Assembly (NCBI GenBank): GCA_041595355.1
Contig: JBFHKO010000087.1
Coordinates: 1 to 9,907 of the forward strand
DNA: 9,907 bases
Direction: 5' to 3'
DNA from: JBFHKO01 sp041595355
GTDB lineage: Bacteria > Pseudomonadota > Gammaproteobacteria > Enterobacterales > Aeromonadaceae
The notes under the pieces were generated by a model. That model did not search any database. It saw nothing but the letters and a program-made list of their open reading frames with translations, and was not told the DNA's origin. A program made the position numbers and the translations under genes. Shown here one piece after another: positions 1-5,176 of the stretch. Every line of letters begins with the position of its first letter. Positions within the stretch are counted from its first letter, which is position 1.

Positions 1-213
1 CAGGCGACGGTGTTCATCTTCCCGGATCTGAACACCGGCAACACCACCTACAAGGCGGTGCAGCGCTCGGCGGATCTGGTCTCCATTGGCCCCATGCTGC
101 AGGGCATGCGCAAGCCGGTGAACGACCTCTCCCGCGGCGCCCTGGTGGATGACATCGTCTACACCATTGCCCTGACCGCCATCCAGTCCAAGCAGGCGGA
201 AGCGCTGGCCTGA
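1..213 (+). CDS. pta: Phosphate acetyltransferase, C-terminal end (partial)
   Basis: The reading frame is open from the first base and ends at TGA 211-213, so only the last 70 residues are visible; the gene starts to the left of the window. The residues include PDLNTGNTTYKAVQR, IGPMLQGMRKPVNDLSRG and DDIVYTIALTAIQS. From memory these are nearly identical to the C-terminus of enterobacterial Pta, in the PTA_PTB catalytic domain. Pta is cytoplasmic and interconverts acetyl-CoA and acetyl phosphate, working with acetate kinase (AckA) in overflow metabolism and acetate assimilation. ackA would be expected just upstream but lies outside the window. The GTG at 10-12 is an internal valine codon, not a start. 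The gene converges on pyrI and shares a terminator with it. Confidence 0.95.
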   Translation, partial: QATVFIFPDLNTGNTTYKAVQRSADLVSIGPMLQGMRKPVNDLSRGALVDDIVYTIALTAIQSKQAEALA

Positions 214-218
214 TGCGC

Positions 219-257
219 AAAGGGGCCACCCGCAATCGCGCGGATGGCCCCCCTTTT
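219..257. terminator. Bidirectional terminator between pta and pyrI
   Basis: GGGGCCA (222-228) pairs with TGGCCCC (245-251). Beyond one C/A mismatch, the stem continues with CCGC (230-233) pairing with GCGG (240-243) around a 6-nt loop. On the plus strand a run of four T (254-257) follows. On the minus strand the flanking AAA (219-221) supplies a short T tract. It sits between the ends of convergent pta and pyrI and is likely to serve both, better on the pta strand because its T tract is longer. Confidence 0.8.
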
Positions 258-283
258 CACCTACCGGCGGCCCAGCCGGCCGC

Positions 284-751
284 TCAGTAGAGCTCGCTCA
301 CGATCTCCTTGGTGAACGACTTCTCGCAATATTTGCACTTCATGCGGACGTCGCCTTTGACCCGGCGCACGCTGAAGCGGCTGCGTACCGGCTCCCGGTG
401 GCTGATGCAGTTGGAGTTGGGGCAGGCAAACATGCCCTCGATGAACTCCGGCAGCTGCAGCAGATGCTTCTTCACCACCTTGAAATCCTGGATCAGGTTC
501 ACCGTCGCCTGAGGGGCAAACAGCGCCAGCTGGTTGGCCTGGGCCTCGGTCAGGGCGATATTCTCCACCTTGATGAGATCCTTGGCTCCCAGCGCCGCCG
601 AGGGCAGGTTGAGACCCACTGTGATGCGCTGCTGGGTATCCAGCAGGTGAAACAGTTTCAGGATCTTGATGCCCTGGCCGGCCGGAATGTGGTCGATCAC
701 CGAGCCGTGGCAGATGGCCTCGACCTGCAGTTTCTTTTTCTTCTCTGGCAT
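284..751 (-). CDS. pyrI: Aspartate carbamoyltransferase regulatory chain
   Basis: This is a 155-residue protein, close to the 153 residues of E. coli PyrI. PyrI is the non-catalytic chain of aspartate transcarbamoylase. It forms dimers that bind CTP/UTP (inhibition) or ATP (activation) and hold the two PyrB trimers in the 2(c3):3(r2) holoenzyme. The N-terminal nucleotide-binding part includes AICHGSVIDHIPAGQGIKIL (residues 12-31). The C-terminal zinc domain has CPNSNC and CKYC, giving four cysteines at 110, 115, 139 and 142, the spacing of the known structural zinc site. The ATG at 751 follows AGGAGG (756-761), which overlaps the TAA stop of pyrB; only 9 bp separate the two genes. This suggests translational coupling for balanced chain synthesis. 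It is the last gene of the operon and runs into the shared terminator with pta. Confidence 0.97.
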   Translation of the reverse strand: MPEKKKKLQVEAICHGSVIDHIPAGQGIKILKLFHLLDTQQRITVGLNLPSAALGAKDLIKVENIALTEAQANQLALFAPQATVNLIQDFKVVKKHLLQLPEFIEGMFACPNSNCISHREPVRSRFSVRRVKGDVRMKCKYCEKSFTKEIVSELY

Positions 752-760
752 GGGGCCTCC

Positions 761-1684
761 TTAAACCTGTTCGTTCAGTACCAGGGCCAGCAGCGCCTGG
801 CGGGCATAGACGCCATTGCCGGCCTGCTGGAAGTAGTAGGCGTGGGCGGTGGCGTCCACGGCGATGTCGATCTCGTCGATGCGGGGCAGGGGGTGCAATA
901 TCTTCAGGTTCGGCTTGGCGCTGGCCAGCTGCTCTTCCTCCAGCACGAACTTGGCGGCGATGTGCTTGTACTCGGTCTCCTCGAAGCGCTCCTTCTGCAC
1001 CCGGGTCATGTAGAGGATGTCGAGCTCCGGCATCACCTCCTCCAGGCTGTCATGCACGCTGAATGCGATGCCGCGCTCTTCCAGTTCTTCGCAGATGTAG
1101 TCCGGCATGGCCAGCGCCTCGGGGGAGATGAAGTAAAAGCGGGCGCCGAACAGGCTGAGGGCCTGGGCCAGGGAGTGCACGGTGCGGCCATACTTGAGAT
1201 CGCCGACGAAGGCCACCTTGAGCCCGTCGAGAGTGCCCTGGGTCTCGTAGATGCTGAACAGATCCAGCAGTGTCTGGGTGGGGTGCTGGTTGGAGCCGTC
1301 GCCGGCATTGATGACCGGCACCAGAGAAAACTCGGCCGCCAGCCGGGCGGCCCCCTCCTGGGGATGACGGATCACGAAGGCATCGGTATAGGAGGTGATG
1401 ACCCGCACCGAATCGGCCAGGGTTTCCCCCTTCTTGGCCAGCGAGGTGTTGCCGGCATCGTCGAAGCCGATCACGGCACCGCCGAGGCGCTGCACCGCGG
1501 TTTCGAAGGAGAGACGGGTGCGGGTCGAGGCTTCGAAGAAGCAGCTGGCGACCAGCTTGTTGCACAGCAGATCATGGCGGGGCTCGGCCTTCAGGCGGCT
1601 GGCGGTCTCGACCACCAGCTCCAGATCGGCGCGGCTGAGATCGGAGATGGAGATGATATGCTTCTGGTACAGTGGGTTGGCCAT
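761..1684 (-). CDS. pyrB: Aspartate carbamoyltransferase catalytic chain
   Basis: This 307-residue cytoplasmic enzyme condenses carbamoyl phosphate with L-aspartate to N-carbamoyl-L-aspartate, the committed step of pyrimidine synthesis. The carbamoyl-phosphate loop STRT lies at residues 53-56, followed by SLAKKGE (Ser81, Lys85), RHPQEG (Arg106), GSNQHPTQ (His134, Gln137) and LHPLPR (263-268), all expected catalytic-chain elements. The open frame extends to a TTG at 1702, but the ATG at 1684 is chosen. It gives the family N-terminus MANPLYQKHI and is preceded by the Shine-Dalgarno-like GAAGGGA about 9-10 nt upstream. The sequence is one residue shorter than my recollection of E. coli PyrB around FSLVPV. 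Upstream lies a leader with attenuator and PyrL-like peptide, so expression should rise when UTP is low. pyrI follows 9 bp downstream. Confidence 0.97.
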   Translation of the reverse strand: MANPLYQKHIISISDLSRADLELVVETASRLKAEPRHDLLCNKLVASCFFEASTRTRLSFETAVQRLGGAVIGFDDAGNTSLAKKGETLADSVRVITSYTDAFVIRHPQEGAARLAAEFSLVPVINAGDGSNQHPTQTLLDLFSIYETQGTLDGLKVAFVGDLKYGRTVHSLAQALSLFGARFYFISPEALAMPDYICEELEERGIAFSVHDSLEEVMPELDILYMTRVQKERFEETEYKHIAAKFVLEEEQLASAKPNLKILHPLPRIDEIDIAVDATAHAYYFQQAGNGVYARQALLALVLNEQV

Positions 1685-1717
1685 CGTCGGGGTTCCCTTC
1701 AACGTCGGGGTGGGCGC

Positions 1718-1825
1718 TCAGAAAAAAGCCCCTGGCGGCAGGGGCTTGATCCACGAAAGCAGCAGGGCGGAGCGCTGGGCCGGCGGTCTTCGCTGCCCTG
1801 GGGCGGCGTGCCGGCGCTCCTGCAT
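1718..1825 (-). CDS. pyrL: Candidate pyrBI operon leader peptide (PyrL-like)
   Basis: This small frame runs from ATG 1825 through the whole attenuator hairpin and stops at TGA 1718-1720, just after the T run. It would encode 35 residues ending PLPPGAFF. From memory the E. coli PyrL peptide also contains GAFF over its attenuator. In the known E. coli mechanism, low UTP makes polymerase pause in the leader, a ribosome on pyrL catches up, and its presence prevents the terminator from forming. The frame and stop position here fit that. The weak point is the start. The predicted transcript begins only about 7 nt before the ATG and no Shine-Dalgarno is visible, so initiation would be nearly leaderless. 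The other two frames are also open across the hairpin, so openness alone proves little; the stop position and the GAFF ending carry the call. Confidence 0.6.
   Translation of the reverse strand: MQERRHAAPGQRRPPAQRSALLLSWIKPLPPGAFF
1722..1747 (-). terminator. pyrBI attenuator (intrinsic terminator in the leader)
   Basis: On the minus strand, AAGCCCCTG pairs perfectly with CAGGGGCTT around a 4-nt loop and is followed by TTTTTT (1722-1727), a textbook intrinsic terminator. It lies 37 bp upstream of the pyrB ATG, between promoter and structural gene. That is the position of the E. coli pyrBI attenuator, and it marks a regulatory rather than an end-of-gene terminator. A leader ORF is translated across it. 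Confidence 0.88.
1769..1820 (-). promoter_or_regulatory. Possible pause hairpin in the pyrBI leader
   Basis: On the minus strand, GGAGCG (1815-1820) pairs with CGCTCC (1769-1774), and CCGGC/GCCGG further in (1810-1814 with 1780-1784) extends the stem with an asymmetric bulge of about five bases. It folds before the attenuator and just upstream of a CTGCTGCTTTCG stretch. In E. coli a hairpin plus a U-rich site in the leader causes UTP-sensitive pausing. A similar role here is inferred; the U-rich signal is weaker than in E. coli. Confidence 0.4.
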
Positions 1826-1838
1826 CCAAAGCGCATCG

Positions 1839-1867
1839 ATTATAGAGCATAGTCGGGCGCCTGTTAA
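1839..1867 (-). promoter_or_regulatory. pyrBI sigma-70 promoter
   Basis: On the minus strand, TTAACA (-35, 1862-1867) and a perfect TATAAT (-10, 1839-1844) are separated by exactly 17 bp. The predicted start is near G1832, giving a leader of about 148 nt before pyrB, close to the E. coli leader length as I recall it. The first transcribed bases would read GCTTTGG, with a short T tract early in the transcript. Confidence 0.85.
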
Positions 1868-1978
1868 CGAGGGGGGCCTCTCGGCGGCGGGAAACTGGGC
1901 GCCGGCTGACGATTTTGCTGCCGCGGGACGCGGCCGGTGATTTGTTGCGCAGTCGGTGTGCCGGCGGTTAAAAAGGGC

Positions 1979-2006
1979 TTTACCTTTGGCGACCAGCTCG
2001 TATAAT
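1979..2006 (+). promoter_or_regulatory. tRNA-Trp promoter
   Basis: TTTACC (1979-1984), 16 bp, then a perfect TATAAT (2001-2006), ending 16 bp before the mature tRNA 5' end. The bases after the -10 (TCGCCTCG) are GC-rich, as in stringently controlled stable-RNA promoters. It diverges from the pyrBI promoter. The roughly 110 bp between them (1868-1978) holds no other signal I can support. Confidence 0.75.
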
Positions 2007-2022
2007 TCGCCTCGTCTAATGC

Positions 2023-2099
2023 AGGGGCGTAGTTCCAATTGGTAGAACAGCGGTCTCCAAAACCGATGGTTGGGGGTTCGAATCCCTCCGCCCCTGCCA
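2023..2099 (+). tRNA. tRNA-Trp (anticodon CCA)
   Basis: A full 77-nt cloverleaf with encoded CCA. The acceptor stem is AGGGGCG (2023-2029) with CGCCCCT (2089-2095), then discriminator G and CCA 2097-2099. The D stem is GTTC/GAAC. The anticodon loop CTCCAAA carries CCA at 2057-2059, which reads UGG. The T arm is GGGGG-TTCGAAT-CCCTC. It closely resembles E. coli tRNA-Trp, apart from one extra base in the D loop and a G/A mismatch at the top of the anticodon stem (27/43). It stands alone with its own promoter and terminator, not inside a tRNA cluster. Confidence 0.97.
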
Positions 2100-2109
2100 G
2101 ATCCTGAAG

Positions 2110-2132
2110 ACCCGCCTTTACGGCGGGTTTTT
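2110..2132 (+). terminator. tRNA-Trp intrinsic terminator
   Basis: ACCCGCC (2110-2116) pairs with GGCGGGT (2122-2128) around a 5-nt loop, followed by a T run (2128-2132). It begins 11 nt after the CCA end, so it ends the tRNA transcript before recJ. Confidence 0.88.
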
Positions 2133-2160
2133 GCTTTCCGGCTTTCTGCCGCCGGTGCGG

Positions 2161-2189
2161 TTGCATTTGCGCCGATCGCGGGCTAAGGT
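2161..2189 (+). promoter_or_regulatory. Candidate recJ promoter
   Basis: TTGCAT (2161-2166), 17 bp, then TAAGGT (2184-2189), placed between the tRNA terminator and recJ. The hexamers match consensus at four and three positions, so this is a modest candidate. It is listed because recJ needs a promoter after the terminator and nothing better is visible. Confidence 0.35.
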
Positions 2190-2230
2190 CTGCCGTTCGA
2201 GCCTCCCGCCGTACCGGATCCCGACACCCC

Positions 2231-3958
2231 ATGAGCCTGCGCATTCAACGCCGTTCCCCCGTCGATGACCAGCATTTGCCTGCCGAGCTGCCGGCCCGCC
2301 TGCGCCAGATCTACGCCAGTCGCGGCGTGAGCTCGGCCGCCGAACTCAACCGTACCACGGCGGCGCTGCTGGCGCCGGCGAGCCTCAAGGGGCTGAGGGC
2401 GGCGCTGGATCTGCTGGTGAGCGCCCTGGCGCGGCAACAGAGGATCCTGGTGATTGGCGACTTCGACGCCGACGGGGCCACCAGCTCGGCGCTGACGCTG
2501 CTGGCGCTGCGCGCCATGGGCGGCCGGCAGGTGGACTTCCTGGTCCCCAACCGTTTCGAATATGGCTACGGCCTGTCGCCCGAGATAGTGGCGCTGGCGG
2601 CGGCGCGAGGCGCCGAGCTGCTCATCACCGTCGACAATGGCATCTCGAGCCTGGCTGGCGTGGCGGCGGCCAATGCCCTCGGCATGCAGGTGCTCATCAC
2701 CGACCATCATCTGCCGGGGCCCGAGCTGCCGGCCGCTGCCGCCATCGTCAATCCCAATCAGCCGGGCTGCGGCTTTGGCTCCGGCAACCTGGCCGGGGTC
2801 GGCGTGGCCTTCTACCTGATGGCGGCGCTGCGCTCCCGCTTGCAGAGCGAGGGCTGGTTCGCCCGTCAGGGGCTGAGCGCGCCCAATGTGGCCGACTACC
2901 TGGATCTGGTGGCGCTCGGCACGGTCGCCGATGTGGTGGCGCTGGATGCCAACAACCGGGTGCTGGTGCATCAGGGGCTGCAACGCATCCGCGCCGGCCG
3001 CTGTCGGCCCGGTATCCGCGCCCTGTGCGAGGTGGCGGGGCGCGATCTCTCCCGGCTGACGGCCAGCGATCTGGGCTTCTTCCTTGGCCCGCGGTTGAAT
3101 GCGGTGGGGCGGCTGGATGACATGACCCTGGGGGTGGCCTGCCTGCTGAGCGACGATGTCGCCCAGGCGCGCCAGCTGGCCAGCACCATGGACAGCCTCA
3201 ACCAGGAGCGCAAGGAGATCGAGCAGGGCATGCAGCGCGAGGCGCTGGCGAGCCTCGACTCCCTGCAGCTTGAGGCCGGCCAGCTGCCCGCCGGTCTGGT
3301 GCTCTTTCGGCCCGACTGGCACCAGGGGGTGGTGGGCCTGGTGGCCTCGCGCATCAAGGAGCGCTACTACCGGCCGGTCATCGCCTTTGCCGAGGCGGGC
3401 GAGGGGCTGCTCAAGGGCTCGGGGCGTTCCATCCCCGGCCTGCATCTGCGCGATGCCCTGGAGCGGCTGGACAGCCAGAGCCCCGGCCTCATCGACAAGT
3501 TCGGCGGCCATGCCATGGCCGCCGGCCTCTCCCTGCCCCGTGCCCATCTGGATACGTTCCAGGATCAGTTTGCTGCCTTGGTGGATGAATGGCTCAGCCC
3601 CGAATTGCGCGAGGGGGTGCTGCTCAGCGACGGCGAGCTGGCGCCGGCGGAATTGACCCTTGAGCTGGCCGAGCTGCTGCGCGCCGGCGGCCCCTGGGGC
3701 CAGGCCTTTCCCGAGCCCTGCTTCGATGGTCACTTCCGCCTGCTCAGTCAGCGGCTGGTGGGGGGCAAGCACCTCAAGCTGCAGGTACAGGCCGAAGCCG
3801 GTGGCCCCAGCCTGGATGCCATCGCCTTCAACGTGGATCTCGACTGTTGGCCGGATGCCGCCATCCAGCGGGCCGAGCTGGCCTACCGGCTGGATGTCAA
3901 CGAGTGGCGCGGCCAGCGCAGCCTGCAGCTGCTGGTGACGCAGCTGCAACCGCGCTGA
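2231..3958 (+). CDS. recJ: Single-stranded-DNA-specific 5'-3' exonuclease RecJ
   Basis: The 575 residues are close to the 577 of E. coli RecJ and align to it, from memory, along the whole length. RecJ degrades single-stranded DNA 5' to 3' in RecF-pathway recombination, mismatch repair and base-excision repair. The DHH phosphoesterase core is clear: GDFDADG (76-82), TVDNG (133-137), TDHH (157-160) and VALGTVADV (227-235), supplying aspartates and histidines for two metal ions. GPRLNAVGRLDD (286-297) links to the DHHA1 domain with GGHAMAAG (425-432). The C-terminal part has GPWGQAFPEP and the nucleic-acid-binding OB-like region. The ATG at 2231 matches the family N-terminus, although no strong Shine-Dalgarno precedes it. 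In many relatives recJ follows xerD-dsbC; here a tRNA gene precedes it and a terminator separates it from prfB, so it looks monocistronic. Confidence 0.97.
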   Translation: MSLRIQRRSPVDDQHLPAELPARLRQIYASRGVSSAAELNRTTAALLAPASLKGLRAALDLLVSALARQQRILVIGDFDADGATSSALTLLALRAMGGRQVDFLVPNRFEYGYGLSPEIVALAAARGAELLITVDNGISSLAGVAAANALGMQVLITDHHLPGPELPAAAAIVNPNQPGCGFGSGNLAGVGVAFYLMAALRSRLQSEGWFARQGLSAPNVADYLDLVALGTVADVVALDANNRVLVHQGLQRIRAGRCRPGIRALCEVAGRDLSRLTASDLGFFLGPRLNAVGRLDDMTLGVACLLSDDVAQARQLASTMDSLNQERKEIEQGMQREALASLDSLQLEAGQLPAGLVLFRPDWHQGVVGLVASRIKERYYRPVIAFAEAGEGLLKGSGRSIPGLHLRDALERLDSQSPGLIDKFGGHAMAAGLSLPRAHLDTFQDQFAALVDEWLSPELREGVLLSDGELAPAELTLELAELLRAGGPWGQAFPEPCFDGHFRLLSQRLVGGKHLKLQVQAEAGGPSLDAIAFNVDLDCWPDAAIQRAELAYRLDVNEWRGQRSLQLLVTQLQPR

Positions 3959-3970
3959 GCCCCGGCAGCC

Positions 3971-3992
3971 GCCGGGAAAATCCCGGCTTTTT
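3971..3992 (+). terminator. recJ intrinsic terminator
   Basis: GCCGGGA (3971-3977) pairs perfectly with TCCCGGC (3981-3987) around an AAA loop and is followed by TTTTT (3988-3992). It starts 13 nt after the recJ stop and makes prfB dependent on its own promoter, at least in part. Confidence 0.9.
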
Positions 3993-4017
3993 GCTGTCTA
4001 TTCCGCGTTCGATTGGG

Positions 4018-4023
4018 TAAAAT
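4018..4023 (+). promoter_or_regulatory. Possible -10 element of the prfB-lysS promoter
   Basis: TAAAAT (4018-4023) is followed by GC-rich GCTGCGC and lies 39 bp before the prfB ATG, after the recJ terminator. No convincing -35 hexamer sits at 16-18 bp, so the call rests on the -10 match and the need for a promoter here. Confidence 0.35.
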
Positions 4024-4062
4024 GCTGCGCTTTTTCATCCCATCCAACCTAGAGAGTCCTTC

Positions 4063-5161
4063 ATGTTCGAAGTGAATCCCGTATTGAATACACTCAAGGA
4101 GCTGTCTGAGCGGACAGAGCTCCTGAGGGGGTACCTTTGACTACGATGCCAAGAAAGAGCGTCTAGAAGAGGTCAGTGCCGAGCTGGAACAGCCGGATGT
4201 CTGGAACGATCCCGAGCGCGCCCAGTCCCTGGGCAAGGAACGCGCGGCGCTGGAGGCCGTGGTCGCCACCATCGACGATCTGACCCAGGGGGCCGATGAT
4301 GTGGCCATGCTGGTCGATCTGGCCGTCGAGGGCGAGGACGAGCAGACCTTCCAGGAGGCGCAGGCCGAGCTGGCCGCCCTCGAGAAGAAACTTGCCGATC
4401 TTGAATTCCGGCGCATGTTCGCCGGTCCCCATGACGCCTCCGACTGCTACATGGACATCCAGTCCGGCTCCGGTGGTACCGAGGCCCAGGACTGGGCCAA
4501 CATGCTGCTGCGCATGTTCCTGCGCTGGGGTGATGCCCACGGCTTCAAGCCCGAGCTCATCGAATGCTCCGAGGGGGAAGTGGCCGGCATCAAGTCCGCC
4601 ACCATCAAGTTCACCGGTGAATACGCCTTCGGCTGGCTGCGTACCGAAACCGGCGTGCATCGCCTGGTGCGCAAGTCGCCCTTCGACTCCGGTGGCCGTC
4701 GTCATACCTCCTTCTGCTCCGCCTTCGTCTATCCAGAGATCGACGACGACATCGAGATCGAGATCAACCCGGCGGATCTGCGCATCGACGTCTACCGCGC
4801 CTCGGGTGCCGGTGGTCAGCACGTCAACCGGACCGAGTCCGCGGTGCGGATCACCCACATCCCCACCAACACCGTGGTCCAGTGCCAGAACGACCGTTCC
4901 CAGCACAAGAACAAGGACCAGGCGATGAAGCAGCTGAAGGCCAAGCTCTACGAGCTGGAAATTCAGAAGCAGAACGCCGAGAAACAGGCCCTGGAAAGCA
5001 CCAAGTCCGATATCGGCTGGGGCAGTCAGATCCGCTCCTATGTGCTGGACGATGCCCGCATCAAGGATCTGCGTACCGGTGTGGAAACCCGCAACACCCA
5101 GGCGGTGCTGGACGGGGATCTGGACAAGTTTATCGAAGCCAGCCTGAAGTCTGGCCTGTAA
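4063..5161 (+). CDS. prfB: Peptide chain release factor 2 (programmed +1 frameshift)
   Basis: RF2 recognises UGA and UAA in the ribosomal A site and triggers peptidyl-tRNA hydrolysis. The gene is split. Codons 1-25 (ATG 4063 to CTT 4135-4137) end at in-frame TGA 4138-4140. After a +1 shift, translation resumes at GAC 4139-4141 and runs to TAA 5159-5161. The product is 365 residues, the same as E. coli RF2. The codon-recognition tripeptide SPF is at 205-207 and the catalytic GGQ at 250-252, both at E. coli positions. Residue 246 is alanine, as in most bacteria, not the threonine of E. coli K-12. An N-terminal coiled-coil-like helical region spans roughly residues 25-110. This frame must be annotated as a join; reading only the second frame gives a false start near 4259. 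lysS follows after 15 bp. Confidence 0.97.
4126..4141 (+). promoter_or_regulatory. prfB +1 recoding site
   Basis: The bases read AGG GGG TAC CTT TGA C: an internal Shine-Dalgarno-like AGGGGG, a spacer codon, the slippery CTT, an in-frame UGA, then C. This is the known autoregulatory element of bacterial RF2, with TAC in place of the E. coli TAT. When RF2 is scarce the ribosome stalls at UGA and slips +1 on CUU to make full-length RF2. Confidence 0.97.
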
Positions 5162-5176
5162 GGAAGCGAGAACATC

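Noticed and set aside
1685..1702. TTG start giving pyrB six extra residues
   Set aside because: The ATG at 1684 gives the conserved MANPLYQKHI start, and the Shine-Dalgarno-like GAAGGGA falls inside the extension.
1572..1850. Minus-strand frame starting at ATG 1850, within the pyrBI promoter
   Set aside because: Its start lies upstream of the predicted transcription start and contains the -10 box, so it would not be in the pyrBI message; it runs out of frame into pyrB.
398..1852. 484-codon plus-strand open frame across pyrI and pyrB
   Set aside because: It is antisense to two well-identified genes, runs through the attenuator and ends near the pyrBI promoter; the composition is typical of a shadow frame.
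2023..2099. tRNA-Trp as an integration site for a mobile element
   Set aside because: The tRNA 3' end is not repeated anywhere I can see in the window, and there is no integrase, transposase or change in composition next to it.
2183..3949. 588-codon open frame on the minus strand across recJ
   Set aside because: Its translation is a low-complexity Q/G/A/H-rich string with no recognisable domain. It mirrors GC-rich third positions of recJ, which has all its catalytic motifs.
4259..5161. prfB as a 300-residue gene starting at 4259
   Set aside because: It would lack the N-terminal domain; the recoding site at 4126-4141 restores the full 365-residue protein.
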